Shown here piece by piece: positions 27,394 through 36,362 of a DNA stretch of 47,683 nucleotides (position 1 is the stretch's first letter; each line of letters starts with the position of its first letter). The notes beneath the pieces are model-generated. The model saw only the letters and a program-made list of their open reading frames with translations, made no database searches and was not told where the DNA came from. The translations under genes and the position numbers were made by a program. The DNA comes from Rhodospirillales bacterium (lineage in GTDB: Bacteria; Pseudomonadota; Alphaproteobacteria; Rhodospirillales; Defluviicoccaceae), in NCBI GenBank assembly GCA_016793925.1, contig JAEULH010000076.1:1-47683 (forward strand), given 5' to 3'.

Positions 27394-28296
27394 TCAGTCG
27401 GGCAGGACCAGCGTGCCGGCTCCGTGTTCGGTGAACAGCTCGAGGAGCAGCGCGTGCGGCACCCTGCCGTCGATGATGACGGCGCCCTCGACGCCCTTCT
27501 CCACCGCGTCGAGGCAGGTCTCGATCTTCGGGATCATCCCGCCGCCGATGGTTCCGTCGGCGATCAACTGTCGCGCATCGCCGGCGGTCATCTGCGCAAT
27601 CAGCTTGCCCTCGCGGTCGAACACGCCGTCGACGTCGGTCAGCATGAGCAGCCGCCGCGCGCCCACGGCCGCGGCAATGGCCCCCGCGGCCGTATCCGCG
27701 TTGATGTTCAAGGTCTCGCCGCCAACGCCAACGCCGATCGGGGCGATCACCGGAGTGATGTCGGAGCGGTCGTAGAAGTCGAGGACGTGCGGGTCGATCT
27801 CGGTCGGCTCGCCGACCAGGCCGAGGTCGAGGATGCGCTCGATATTCGAGCCCGGGTCGCGTTTGCTGCGGCGAAGGCGCTGGGCACGGATAAGGTTGCC
27901 GTCCTTGCCCGACAAGCCGACCGCAAAGCCGCCGGCCGTGTTGATCGCCGAGACGATCTCCTTGTTGATGGAACCGGCCAAGACCATTTCGACCACGTCG
28001 ACGGTTTCCTTGTCGGTGACGCGCAGTCCGTCGATGAATTCGCTCTTGATCTTCAACCTTTCCAGCATCCGCCCGATCTGAGGTCCGCCGCCGTGGACGA
28101 CGACCGGATTGATCCCGACCTGACGCAACAGGACGATGTCGCGAGCGAAAAGCTGGGCGAGCCCGCCGTCGCCCATGGCGTGGCCGCCGTACTTGATGAC
28201 GAAGGTGGCGCCCGCGTGCCGGCGCATGAAGGGAAGGGCTTCGGACAGCGTCCGGGCCCGGGCGAGAAGCTGATCTCTGCTCGGTTTTTCCTGCAT
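27394..28296 (-). CDS. argB: Acetylglutamate kinase
   Basis: This 300-residue enzyme phosphorylates N-acetylglutamate in arginine synthesis. Motifs are [54 protein letters not shown] (the nucleotide and substrate loops) and [14 protein letters not shown]. The start at 28296 ([11 protein letters not shown]) follows AGGGG. It is the last gene of the rpmH-rnpA-yidD-yidC-engB-argB run, an arrangement seen in alphaproteobacteria, with a 90-bp gap to engB. The end is convergent with the PAS-EAL gene pair. Confidence 0.95.
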   Translation of the reverse strand: MQEKPSRDQLLARARTLSEALPFMRRHAGATFVIKYGGHAMGDGGLAQLFARDIVLLRQVGINPVVVHGGGPQIGRMLERLKIKSEFIDGLRVTDKETVDVVEMVLAGSINKEIVSAINTAGGFAVGLSGKDGNLIRAQRLRRSKRDPGSNIERILDLGLVGEPTEIDPHVLDFYDRSDITPVIAPIGVGVGGETLNINADTAAGAIAAAVGARRLLMLTDVDGVFDREGKLIAQMTAGDARQLIADGTIGGGMIPKIETCLDAVEKGVEGAVIIDGRVPHALLLELFTEHGAGTLVLPD

Positions 28297-28386
28297 GCTG
28301 CGCCCCTTAAAGCACCGACGCAGCGAGATCCAGTGCAATTTCCCGACGACAGCCGCGAAGCGTGTCGAACGGGCGAACCGCGGCCG

Positions 28387-29160
28387 TCACCTCGCCGGTG
28401 TCGAAATGTCTGACGTGTCTGCCGTCCACGTCGACAGCGCCGCCAGGCTGGCCCGCAGGATGTCGATGCCAGCCCCCGTTCTGACGCTGGTGGCGATCAC
28501 CTCGGGATGAGCCGCGGGTTGCGTGCGCAACTCGGCGTCGAGCGCGGACGTGCGCTCGACGAGCGCAGAGGCGGTGATCTTGTCGGCCTTGGTCAGCACC
28601 ACCTGATAGGCGACGGCGGCGCGGTTGAGCATAGCCATGATCCGCCGGTCGATGTCCTTGACGCCGTGCCGGCTGTCGATCAACAGCAGGGCCCGGCGCA
28701 ACGGCGGCCGCCCGGCGAGGTAGTCCTCGACGACCCGGCTCCAGGCTTCGACCCGCGCCTTCGGCGCGCGTGCGTAACCGTAGCCGGGCAGGTCAACCAG
28801 CATCAGCCGTCCGCCCAGGTCGAAAAAGTTGAGCTGCTGGGTCCGACCCGGCGTCACCGAGGTCTTCGCCAGGGTCCGCCGACCGGTCAGCGCATTGACC
28901 AGGCTCGATTTTCCGACATTGGAGCGGCCGGCGAAGGCAACCTCCGCCACGCCGCTGGCCGGGAGCTGCTCGATTCGCGCGGCCGACACCACGTAGGCGC
29001 AGGGTCCGGCGAAAAGAATGCGACCCCGCTCCAGCGCAGCGGACCCTTCTCCGGCGTCCCGGACCGTGTTCGGTTTCGCCTCGAGTTCGGCTTCTCCCCC
29101 GGGCTCGGGTCGGCCCTCGGGGTTCAGGCCTTCACCCCCATCCGGCGCATGATGACCCAT
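28387..29160 (-). CDS. engB: Ribosome biogenesis GTPase EngB/YihA
   Basis: This TRAFAC-class GTPase is needed for large ribosomal subunit assembly. G1 is GRSNVGKSSLVNAL, G2 region TPGRTQQLNFF, G3 DLPGYGYARA and G4 LTKADKI. The 257 residues include an acidic, Gly-rich N-terminal extension of about 45 residues beyond the usual 200-210 residue protein. The ATG at 29160 overlaps the yidC end by 37 bp and has no clear ribosome binding site, but no later start codon precedes the core domain. Confidence 0.9.
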   Translation of the reverse strand: MGHHAPDGGEGLNPEGRPEPGGEAELEAKPNTVRDAGEGSAALERGRILFAGPCAYVVSAARIEQLPASGVAEVAFAGRSNVGKSSLVNALTGRRTLAKTSVTPGRTQQLNFFDLGGRLMLVDLPGYGYARAPKARVEAWSRVVEDYLAGRPPLRRALLLIDSRHGVKDIDRRIMAMLNRAAVAYQVVLTKADKITASALVERTSALDAELRTQPAAHPEVIATSVRTGAGIDILRASLAALSTWTADTSDISTPAR

Positions 29161-30881
29161 TGCTGGATGACCGAGAGAATGTTGTTCCAGGTCCAGTAGA
29201 CGACGAGACCGGCCGGGAAGCGCGCCAGCATGAAAGTGAAAACCACCGGCAGGAACATGAATATCTTGGCCTGGATCGGGTCCGGCGGCTGCGGGTTGAG
29301 CCTTTGCTGCAGGAACATCGTCACGCCCATGATCAACGGCCAGGCGCCGATATGGAGGGCGGCCGGCAGGACCGTCGACGGATCCCAGGGGATCAGCCCG
29401 AACAGGTTGAAAACCGTCGTCGGATCCGGCGCGGACAGGTCCTGGATCCAGCCGAAAAACGGGGCATGGCGCATCTCGATGGTGACGAACAGCACCTTGT
29501 AGAGCGCAAAGAACACCGGGATCTGAACCACCATCGGCAGGCAGCCCGAGGCGGGGTTGACCTTTTCGCGCTTGTACAGCGCCATCATTTCCTGGTTGAG
29601 CCGGGCCTTGTCGTCGGCGAACCGCTCGCGCAGCTTGGTCATCTCCGGGCCGAGCTTGCGCATCTGGCTCATCGCCCGGTACGACTTGTTGGCCAACGGG
29701 AACATCGCCAGCTTGATGCAGACCGTGAGCAGGAGGATGGCGATGCCAAGGTTGCCGACCAACTCCTTGATATAGATCAGAAACAGGAAGATCGGCTTGG
29801 TCAGGAAGTAGAACCAGCCGAAGTCGATGGCCAGATCGAACCGCTTGATCCCGTATTCGTCCGCGTAGCGATCGAGGAGCCGAACCTGCTTTGCGCCGGC
29901 GAACAACCGGCTCTCCTGACTAACGGTGCCGCCGGGAGGAACGACCTCCGGGCTGCCGACGTAATCGGCCTGGTACTTGTCGACATCGCCGGCCAGGGTG
30001 TGGACGAACCGCGCCTCGACCCGCTGGTCTTGCACGGGGATCAGCGCGCCGAGCCAGAACTTGTCGGTGAAGCCGAGCCATCCGCCGGTCGTGCTGTACT
30101 TGATGACGCCCTGTTCGGCGAGATCCTTGTAGCTGAGATCTTTCAGCGTCCCGTCGATGACGGCGATGGGTCCTTCGTGGAGGATGAAATATTTGCTCAC
30201 CACCGGAGTGCCCCAGCGGGCGATCACGCTGTACGGATTGATGCTGATCGCCTCGGCACCCCTGTTTTCCACCTCCTGGGTGAGGGTGAACATGAAGTTT
30301 TCGTCGATCCGGTAGATGCGCTTGAAGATCAGGCCGCTGCCATTGTCCCACGTCAGGGTCAGCGGCTTCGCCGGGGTCAGCACGTCGGCGTCGGCCGTCC
30401 ATTGGGTATCCGGCCCAGGCACCGTCACTCCCGCCGGGGCTCCGACCCAGCCCATCTCGGCGAAGTAGGGATCGGTCGAGCCCGGCGGCGAGAAGAGCAC
30501 GATTTCCGGACTGTTCGGGTCGATCGTTTCGCGGAAATTGACGAGAGTGAGATCGTCGATCCGACCGCCGGTCAGCGAAATCGAGCCGTGCAACTCCGGC
30601 GTATTGATCCGCACCCTTTGACCGCCGGCGACGACCTCGGCGCGCGTGCGAACGGCCGGCGCAGTGCCGGCAGCCGGCGCGCTGGGCGCCGCAGGCTGGG
30701 TCACGTCCGCGCTCGGCGCCGCAGCGCCGCTTCCCGCCGTGGACGGCGCCGCGCTTTGGCTCGCGCCTTGTTGGGCCGGCGGCGGGGTCGTCGGCCGCAG
30801 CCGCCCGCCGATCAGTTGGAACCCGACCAGAATGACCACCGACAGCACGATAGCCAGGATCAGGTTCTTGTTTTCGATCAT
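29124..30881 (-). CDS. yidC: Membrane protein insertase YidC
   Basis: This 585-residue inner-membrane insertase handles proteins alone or with Sec. It has an N-terminal transmembrane segment (LILAIVLSVVILVGFQLIGG), an Ala/Pro-rich linker, a periplasmic beta-rich domain (about residues 80-340), and the conserved five-helix core from about 350 (FGWFYFLTKPIFLFLIYI, LAMFPLANKSYRAMSQM, GCLPMVVQIPVFFALYKVLF). Its start codon overlaps the yidD stop by one base (TGATG), which implies translational coupling. It is part of the rpmH operon. Confidence 0.96.
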   Translation of the reverse strand: MIENKNLILAIVLSVVILVGFQLIGGRLRPTTPPPAQQGASQSAAPSTAGSGAAAPSADVTQPAAPSAPAAGTAPAVRTRAEVVAGGQRVRINTPELHGSISLTGGRIDDLTLVNFRETIDPNSPEIVLFSPPGSTDPYFAEMGWVGAPAGVTVPGPDTQWTADADVLTPAKPLTLTWDNGSGLIFKRIYRIDENFMFTLTQEVENRGAEAISINPYSVIARWGTPVVSKYFILHEGPIAVIDGTLKDLSYKDLAEQGVIKYSTTGGWLGFTDKFWLGALIPVQDQRVEARFVHTLAGDVDKYQADYVGSPEVVPPGGTVSQESRLFAGAKQVRLLDRYADEYGIKRFDLAIDFGWFYFLTKPIFLFLIYIKELVGNLGIAILLLTVCIKLAMFPLANKSYRAMSQMRKLGPEMTKLRERFADDKARLNQEMMALYKREKVNPASGCLPMVVQIPVFFALYKVLFVTIEMRHAPFFGWIQDLSAPDPTTVFNLFGLIPWDPSTVLPAALHIGAWPLIMGVTMFLQQRLNPQPPDPIQAKIFMFLPVVFTFMLARFPAGLVVYWTWNNILSVIQQWVIMRRMGVKA

Positions 30882-31198
30882 CAGCCGCTTCTCACTCGAG
30901 TGGGATTGCCCCTAGTTCGGGCGGTATCGTGCGTATCGCAATGCCACCGTTTCCGGGGCGCCGGCGCGTCACCTTCGCCCTCGGGAACCGGATCGAAGCC
31001 CCAATCGCCCCAGGGATGGCAGCGGCACAGCCGACGCAGCGCAAGCAGAGCGCCTCGGCCCGCGCCGAACCGGCGCACGGCGTCGAGGGCATATGCGGAG
31101 CAGGTCGGCTGGAACCGGCAGTTTCCGGGCAGAAACGGCGAAATGCCCAGACGGTAGACGGTGATCAAAGCCGCCACACAGGTCCCGGCGGCGCTCAT
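30881..31198 (-). CDS. yidD: Membrane protein insertion efficiency factor YidD
   Basis: This 105-residue YidD has the family signature [20 protein letters not shown] followed by [10 protein letters not shown] and [13 protein letters not shown]. It is a small membrane-associated protein that assists YidC. It overlaps rnpA by 4 bases (ATGA) and yidC by one base. The C-terminal 25 residues ([18 protein letters not shown]) are longer than in many homologs. Confidence 0.94.
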   Translation of the reverse strand: MSAAGTCVAALITVYRLGISPFLPGNCRFQPTCSAYALDAVRRFGAGRGALLALRRLCRCHPWGDWGFDPVPEGEGDAPAPRKRWHCDTHDTARTRGNPTRVRSG

Positions 31199-31635
31199 CG
31201 CGCCGCTCCCGGACGTTCCGTGGCCGCACCCGAAGGGCGCGACCGTCGGCGCCGCGCGCCACCGTGCTCGCTCTCGCCACGACGAAGGCAGGTGAGCGCC
31301 GTTGCCAAGTCATCGAGAAGGGCTGCGAATGGTCGCGTCACAGTTTCGCTTCGTCCGATAATGACGTAGTCGCAACCGGCTTCGGCCTGTCGCGGCAGAA
31401 TCTCGCGGGCCGCCGCGCGCAGCCGCCGCCGAACCCGGTTGCGGACCACAGCCTTGCCGACCTTTCGGCTCGTCGTGAAGCCCACACGCACCACGCCCGC
31501 GGCCACGCTCGCCGCGTCGGCGTCCGCGCGGCGGCGCTTCTGGAGGATCAGACCCGGCGTAACCCACTTCCGCCCAACCCGCGCCGCCCGGAGAAAATCC
31601 GCGCGGCGCTTCAGCGTCGGAATGTCAGGTGTCAC
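31195..31635 (-). CDS. rnpA: Ribonuclease P protein component
   Basis: This 146-residue basic protein binds RNase P RNA for tRNA 5' maturation. It has the signature [24 protein letters not shown] (in two parts: [11 protein letters not shown] and RNRVRRRLR) and the later [10 protein letters not shown]. The C-terminus has an Arg-rich tail ([12 protein letters not shown]), longer than usual. It lies 24 bp after rpmH and overlaps yidD by 4 bases. Confidence 0.94.
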   Translation of the reverse strand: MTPDIPTLKRRADFLRAARVGRKWVTPGLILQKRRRADADAASVAAGVVRVGFTTSRKVGKAVVRNRVRRRLRAAAREILPRQAEAGCDYVIIGRSETVTRPFAALLDDLATALTCLRRGESEHGGARRRRSRPSGAATERPGAAR

Positions 31636-31659
31636 ACGACAGGCTCAAGCGGGAAGAGC

Positions 31660-31794
31660 TCAAGCGGAAAGGCGCTTGCGTCCTCGCCTGCGCCGCTCGG
31701 CCAGAATCCGCCGCCCGCCGACGGTCGCAGACCGCTTGCGAAAGCCGTGCCGCCGCTTGCGGATGATCTTGCTTGGTTGGAACGTCCGTTTCAA
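31660..31794 (-). CDS. rpmH: 50S ribosomal protein L34
   Basis: This 44-residue protein reads (L/M)[20 protein letters not shown] and ends RGRKRLSA, a complete L34. The start codon is TTG at 31794 with GGAG 7 bases upstream. No ATG lies nearby in frame at a sensible place. A promoter is visible at 31826-31854. It leads the operon with rnpA, yidD, yidC, engB and argB. Confidence 0.95.
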   Translation of the reverse strand: MKRTFQPSKIIRKRRHGFRKRSATVGGRRILAERRRRGRKRLSA

Positions 31795-31825
31795 AAGCCT
31801 GCTCCGACGCCCGAATGGCAGCGTT

Positions 31826-31854
31826 CTCATAAGGGTTCGGCCGGCCCAAGTCAA
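31826..31854 (-). promoter_or_regulatory. rpmH operon promoter
   Basis: On the minus strand TTGACT (31854-31849) and TATGAG (31831-31826) are separated by 17 bases. The predicted start is about 25 bases before the rpmH TTG codon. Confidence 0.7.
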
Positions 31855-32177
31855 CGCCGAGCCGCTGTCACTCTTCTGCCGTCCGCGCTGCCACGCGCTG
31901 GCCAACGGCGGGCGCTGGTCAATCGGCGGCCAAGCCTCGACATTACAATGAAACCCGAGGCGTGAGCGGCAATCGTATTCGATTTTCCTTCGATGAGGGC
32001 GGCCTTGTGGGAAGCCGAACCGTGCGGCCGCCGCATTTCCGACTGGCGCCGATCACGACGAGGTGAACGCTCGTGACGCATTGAGCCTGGAAAGTGCGGC
32101 CTGCCGCGCTGATGTTCAGGCAGCGGGCGGCGCCACGCCGCACGAAGACCTTGCCGGCGACGCCAGACCTGCAGGAC
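31855..32177. other. Divergent intergenic region
   Basis: This is the region between the rpmH promoter and the TVP38-family gene. Open frames here are extensions of shadow frames. I see no RNA gene or repeat; a chromosomal origin-type cluster of DnaA boxes, which can lie near rpmH, is not apparent. Confidence 0.4.
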
Positions 32178-32942
32178 ATGAACCCTCGCGATTGCCGCGT
32201 TCCGAACTCGAAGGCCGATGCTGCGGCCCCTCGTTCCGTCTGGTGGCGGTTCGCGCCGGTCATCGTCGTTGCCCTCGGCTTTGCGGCCTTTTTCCTCTTC
32301 GACCTCGACCGGTACCTCAGCTTCGATTCCCTGAGCGCAAACCGGCAGGCGCTGCTGGCCTGGCGCGACGAAAACCGACTGCTGGCCGCGGTCACCTTCG
32401 TCGCCGTCTATGCGCTGGCCGTCGCCTTCTCGGTGCCCGGCGCGATCTGGATGACGATCGCCGGCGGCTTCCTCTTTGGAACGCTGGTGGGTTCGATCTA
32501 CGCGGTCGTCGCCGCGACCGTGGGCGCAACCGCCATCTTCCTTGCCGCCCGCTACGCCTTCAGCGGAATCTTGCGGGCCAAAGCGGGTCCCGCCATCCTC
32601 AAGATGAAGGCCGGATTCAGGAGAAACGCCCTGAGCTATCTCCTGGCGCTGCGGCTTGTGCCGATTTTCCCTTTCTGGCTGGTCAATCTGGTGCCGGCCT
32701 TCCTCGGCGTGTCCCTGCGCACCTACGTCCTTGGTACGTTCTTGGGCATCATCCCCGGGAGCGTCGTCTACACGCTCGTCGGCAACGGCCTCGGTGCGGT
32801 TGTCGACGCGGGCGGCGAGCCGGACCTGGACCTGATCTTCGCCCCCCAAATCCTCGCGCCGATCATCGGCCTTGCCCTCCTGTCTCTTCTGCCGGTCGCC
32901 TACAAGCGGTTCCGTCGGGATCAGGGTCGCGGCGCGCCCTAG
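32178..32942 (+). CDS. TVP38/TMEM64 family inner-membrane protein
   Basis: This 254-residue integral membrane protein carries a SNARE-associated (VTT/DedA-like) domain. The N-terminal transmembrane segment is FAPVIVVALGFAAFFLF. The family core follows: VTFVAVYALAVAFSVPGAIW, TIAGGFLFGTLVGSIYAVV, the loop with FRRNALSYLLALRLVPIFPFW, and PGSVVYTLVGNGLG. Relatives are implicated in lipid scrambling or membrane homeostasis; the substrate here is unknown. The start at 32178 (MNPRDCRV) follows GCAGGAC; the earlier frame start at 32094 lacks a site. Confidence 0.85.
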   Translation: MNPRDCRVPNSKADAAAPRSVWWRFAPVIVVALGFAAFFLFDLDRYLSFDSLSANRQALLAWRDENRLLAAVTFVAVYALAVAFSVPGAIWMTIAGGFLFGTLVGSIYAVVAATVGATAIFLAARYAFSGILRAKAGPAILKMKAGFRRNALSYLLALRLVPIFPFWLVNLVPAFLGVSLRTYVLGTFLGIIPGSVVYTLVGNGLGAVVDAGGEPDLDLIFAPQILAPIIGLALLSLLPVAYKRFRRDQGRGAP

Positions 32943-33046
32943 TCATGGTCGAATGCCTCACCGCGGCGAAAGCGCGCGATGCCCGGATCAAGCCGCTCTC
33001 GGACAGAAGGCAGCACAGGCGGCGCCCGTGCGCGAGAGTGGCCTGC

Positions 33047-33511
33047 TCAGCGCGCGGGGATGCAGACGGTCGTCAAGGAGACGACATCGGCGCCGACTTT
33101 CTCGCGCGGAACGACAACCCAGGCGACGCTCGGGCTGGTCGCCGCCGAACCCCGGATCACGGTCGCGCCGAGCTGCGGGGCAAGCACGCCCACCGCACCA
33201 TCGGCATCGACGGCCGCGCCAGACTGGACGCACGTGACTGCGCCTGAGGTGATACTCAGCGCCCTCAACGGTGCGGAAGAGCCGGTTACGATACTCGCCG
33301 GGACCATGCGCGCGCCGGCTGCGGGTTCGGACGCGGCGCGAGCGGCAACGGCGCCGGTCCCCAAGATGGCCAGGATCATGAGCGTGGCCGCTGCGCAGGC
33401 CCATCCGCCGCCGGCCCATGCCCGCGCCCCGGGCGCGCCCTGCTGTCTGCCGGGATCGCCGGCTGCCTCTCCGCATGCGATCCGACCGATCGTCCGCGGT
33501 GTCTTGTGCAT
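33047..33511 (-). CDS. Hypothetical exported or membrane-anchored protein, 154 aa
   Basis: Not recognised. The start at 33511 (MHKTPRTIGRIACG) follows GGGAGAAGGCAGGG. After about 35 residues there is one hydrophobic segment (GWACAAATLMILAILGTGAVAARA) that could be a signal peptide or anchor. The exported part is small and Ala/Val-rich (ASIVTGSSAPLRALSITSGAV; GVLAPQLGATVIRGSA), with two cysteines (VTCVQSG; TTVCIPAR) that could form a disulfide. It is convergent with the TVP38-family gene. Confidence 0.6.
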   Translation of the reverse strand: MHKTPRTIGRIACGEAAGDPGRQQGAPGARAWAGGGWACAAATLMILAILGTGAVAARAASEPAAGARMVPASIVTGSSAPLRALSITSGAVTCVQSGAAVDADGAVGVLAPQLGATVIRGSAATSPSVAWVVVPREKVGADVVSLTTVCIPAR

Positions 33512-33819
33512 CCCTGCCTTCTCCCTGTCCGCAGACTGCCGCCATCATGAAGCGACGAACGGACCCGAATTTGCGACAGGCACGACAACAGGTGCCGCGC
33601 CGCGGCTCCCTTATCACGGGTAATGACGAAAGAATAACGCGTTCAAGATGCTTTTAACAGAAGAAAAGACGTGAAGAGTCCACGGCGAAGACGAATGACA
33701 CGCGCAGGTGCCCCCCCGCCGAACGGAAGCCGACCCGAGCGGCGTCTGCGGGTCGAGCCCGACACCGACCGCGCGACCGTTCCTGTTCGGTTTGCCCGCT
33801 CTGCCCGCAAGAAAGGCAC

Positions 33820-33934
33820 AAAAAAAGGCCGCCCCCGAGGGGGCGGCGCAAGTTTGGATAGGGAGGAGGTCAAAGACGAACCGGAGATCGGGTCTCGACC
33901 CTACGTCCGGTTCGCCATGGACGCTCGCGGGACG
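33820..33934 (-). ncRNA. Anti-Shine-Dalgarno sRNA, copy 2 (cuckoo/CcsR/alpha-r14-like)
   Basis: This is the second copy of the repeat (33815-33934 against 5605-5724, 118 of 120 bases identical). It has an independent promoter, the same CCUCCUCCC loop closed by UUUG/CAAA, and the same GCCGCCCC/GGGGCGGC hairpin with seven T (33820-33847). The two differences (33876, 33878) fall in the stem 5' of the loop, changing an outer pair but leaving the inner stem and the loop unchanged. Sequence outside the transcript has diverged, so the conserved unit is the RNA and not a larger duplication. Confidence 0.78.
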
Positions 33935-33939
33935 CCCCT

Positions 33940-33968
33940 TATATACGAGAGATCGCCGCACGCATCAA
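33940..33968 (-). promoter_or_regulatory. Promoter of sRNA copy 2
   Basis: On the minus strand TTGATG (33968-33963) and TATATA (33945-33940) are separated by 17 bases, the same geometry as for copy 1 although the spacer sequences differ. Confidence 0.75.
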
Positions 33969-34297
33969 GCGATTTGTTTGCCATATTGATCTCCAAAAAA
34001 GAGTTCTCATTCCAGAGATAATGTGTCTAAAAGTTGTCTAGTGCATCATAATACACGCTCTATCGAAGATCTGGTCCCAGGGCGCACGGGCGGCGCCTCC
34101 ACGGCCGCCATACGACCGCTTGCGCAACCCGAAGGGACGTCACGCCCCTGTGGCTGAAATCATCCGAATGCGGAAGGTTCACGGCTACGAAACATGAGCC
34201 ATCCCGTCTGCGCCCGTTGGCGCGCCGACAGGCCGCTCCTGCGGCCTCTCCTCGGCTCCCGGCCGGCCCACGCTTGTTGCGCGCAACCCGGGTTGAT

Positions 34298-35209
34298 CTA
34301 GGTCGCGGCTGCGGACCGGCTGTGACGTCGGAGGAAGCGACGAACCTTCCGTCGCGCGTAGCGCAAGCCAAAATAAACGGGCGACGAAGCGAGTGCGACG
34401 TACTGGGCCGGCTTCATCGCTCTCGACAGGATCAGCTCGCGATACCTGGTGCGGGTGAAAAGGTGCTTCGGCTTCTTGATGGCCAGGGATTTCCCGGGAC
34501 GCGCCACATGATCGCTTGGACTGGCGCTTTGTGTCGCGATCATCGGGAACAGCGCGTAGGCGCCCGGTAGCCGTGCATAAGCGGAGTCGATCCCCCGCCC
34601 GCTGAGGCGGACCCGGGCGACGCCGGGAGTTCCGAAGGGGCGGTCGCGCAGCCAGGCCAGGAGCCACGGGCTGGCGATGTAGGCATGCGCGGCCGTCGAA
34701 GAAACCCTGAGAACATTGCGCCGCACCGGAATTGCCCACCGGGACATGTGACCCAGGTAAAAGATCATCCAGTCTTCCGGCAGCAACGCCAGAGCACGCC
34801 CGATGCTGCGGACCGTGCGCACGCGCAAATGGCGCGAGAAGATGCAGTCGTCTTCCAGGATCAGGACCGTGCGTCTTCCGGACGCCAAAGCATGCAGCGC
34901 GACGGCGCGGTGCGCCTCCCAGATCCCGGCGACCGGCCACGTCGGGTGCTTGACCGGGCGGTGGAACAGCGTTGTCCGGCAGAGGCCGACGCGGTGCAAC
35001 TGGGCTGCGGCATTGCGCGCGCGATCGGCCCTGTTCTGCAGCGAGATGCAATAGGCGCCGTCGATGAAAGACCAGTCGTAGCCGCTGCCGCTCGTTGCGG
35101 CGGCGCCGCCGCAATACGGGCAGGCGGGATCGGGGGGACACACGTGGAAATCCTGCTGAGAGCCAGCCGGGGCCGCTTCGCGCGTCCCGCCGATCCCCAT
35201 CCGAGCCAT
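34298..35209 (-). CDS. Glycosyltransferase family 25 (LPS biosynthesis type)
   Basis: This protein of about 303 residues has the GT25 start DGAYCISLQNRADRARNAAAQL-type motif (shown in part), then HRAVALHALASG and VLILEDDCIFSRHL with the conserved EDD metal/nucleotide motif, and WMIFYLGHMSRW. An N-terminal CPYCGG segment could bind metal. The C-terminus is very basic (RYARRKVRRFLRRHSR), suggesting membrane or polyanion contact. It probably transfers a sugar to lipooligosaccharide or another surface glycan. ATG 35209 is chosen over a TTG at 35224; neither has a strong ribosome binding site. Confidence 0.75.
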   Translation of the reverse strand: MARMGIGGTREAAPAGSQQDFHVCPPDPACPYCGGAAATSGSGYDWSFIDGAYCISLQNRADRARNAAAQLHRVGLCRTTLFHRPVKHPTWPVAGIWEAHRAVALHALASGRRTVLILEDDCIFSRHLRVRTVRSIGRALALLPEDWMIFYLGHMSRWAIPVRRNVLRVSSTAAHAYIASPWLLAWLRDRPFGTPGVARVRLSGRGIDSAYARLPGAYALFPMIATQSASPSDHVARPGKSLAIKKPKHLFTRTRYRELILSRAMKPAQYVALASSPVYFGLRYARRKVRRFLRRHSRSAAAT

Positions 35210-35405
35210 GCCGTCGTCTAACAAAGGATCGGTTAGCCTTTCTCACCACGCAGGAGCATTACGGCCGCCTCTGCACAGCGCACTGCGCTGCATTGCAACA
35301 ATCTTAACGCCTCGCATCTGCGGACGCAATCGGCGCCCCCGACCCGGTCTGCGGCAGGCACCGGCGTCGCCGGGGGCAGCCCGGACCGCTCCGTCGCATT
35401 GTGCA

Positions 35406-35978
35406 TCAGGAACCGCAGAATTCGCCAGCGCCCGCGAGCGGCGATCGTGCATCTCGTCCATGTGCTTCGGCTCCCCTCAACGGCGCCAAGCCGACAAGGG
35501 GAGCAAACTCTGTCGGCGCTGCCGGTCCCATCGCCTTTACGGCATCAACCAGGCGGCCTTCGCAGCCGAGGAGCGCGTCGCCCAGTTGAATCATAAGGCG
35601 GTTCGGCTGCGCGTGCGGCGCCGTCCGACGCAGCGACTGCGCCAGTTCCGCCTCTCGTCCGGGCTCGCGAGAAGCGGCCGTGATCAGCGCCATCGCCATC
35701 GATCGACTCACCCCGGCGACACAGTGGATCAGTACGGGGGCGTCGGCAGGCCAAGTCGCAACCTCGCCGAGGACGGCCTGGACGTGCTCGGTGCACGGCG
35801 CAATGGCGCCGGCGCAGGGCTCGCAGACGTCATGCACGTCGACGCGAACGTGCCGACCGGGAGGGAAGCCGGGCGGCGTCGGTGGCTGCTCTTCGGGAGT
35901 GACAAGGGAAACGAGCCCGTACGGCCGAAGCGCGCGTACGTGCGTCGGCATTTCGCGCAGACTGCAGACATAGATCAT
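35406..35978 (-). CDS. Dual-specificity/tyrosine protein phosphatase-like protein
   Basis: This 190-residue protein has the cysteine phosphatase P-loop HCVAGVSRS (HCXXGXSR; Cys as nucleophile, Arg for phosphate) near residue 85. The upstream general-acid region probably lies in VRVDVHDVCEP. Family members dephosphorylate tyrosine or serine/threonine residues, or other phosphates, in the cytoplasm. The start at 35978 (MIYVCSLREM) follows GAGGACGATACG. The C-terminal 50 residues are not part of the core. A TATAAT box about 80 bases upstream and a TGTGA-N6-TCACA palindrome suggest CRP-type activation. Confidence 0.78.
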   Translation of the reverse strand: MIYVCSLREMPTHVRALRPYGLVSLVTPEEQPPTPPGFPPGRHVRVDVHDVCEPCAGAIAPCTEHVQAVLGEVATWPADAPVLIHCVAGVSRSMAMALITAASREPGREAELAQSLRRTAPHAQPNRLMIQLGDALLGCEGRLVDAVKAMGPAAPTEFAPLVGLAPLRGAEAHGRDARSPLAGAGEFCGS

Positions 35979-36056
35979 CGTATCGTCCTCAGACAGCTCT
36001 CGGTGGCCGGCGCAACACTGGAACCACCGGAAGAACCGGCTGCTCCGCGTTCCCCG

Positions 36057-36136
36057 ATTATAGGCCGGGACGCGGTGGAACGGTCGTTACATTCCTTCAG
36101 GCCCAGTTCTCGCAGAGGCTGTGATGGCCATCACAG
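36057..36136 (-). promoter_or_regulatory. Phosphatase promoter with CRP/FNR-type operator
   Basis: On the minus strand a perfect TATAAT (36062-36057) has no good -35 element. The perfect 18-bp palindrome CTGTGATGGCCATCACAG (36119-36136) matches the CRP consensus TGTGA-N6-TCACA. Its centre is about 77 bases before the predicted start, a plausible upstream-activator position. Confidence 0.55.
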
Positions 36137-36362
36137 CACGTCCACCGCAAAATCCCTATAACAGGATCGTCGGGGGATCCCCCCACCCCTCGATCCCCGA
36201 ACGGGAAGAGCCCGGACGATCCTGATCCGGCCCTCCCGGTCGGCGGGTCGGCCGAAGTTCAGCCGCCGGACATCGCCCGAAAGAAACGACCAGCGTGATC
36301 CGCGAGCAGGATTGGCGCGCCGCATGGTTTCGCAACCTCGTGCGGGTTCCCGTCGCCTACGG
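36137..36362. other. Intergenic region between phosphatase promoter and cardiolipin synthase
   Basis: No gene is seen. The sequence is GC-rich with a GGGGGATCCCCCC palindrome near 36171-36183 that could be part of the end of the cardiolipin synthase transcript. Confidence 0.35.

Larger units (their letters stand above)
33512..34297. other. Intergenic region carrying the second sRNA
   Basis: Apart from the sRNA gene at 33820-33934 and its promoter, no gene is supported. The short frames on both strands run through the sRNA hairpin. The stretch 33945-34070 is relatively AT-rich. Confidence 0.5.

Noticed and set aside
31795..32177. Replication origin next to rpmH
   Set aside because: No cluster of DnaA boxes (TTATCCACA-like) and no dnaA or dnaN gene is visible.
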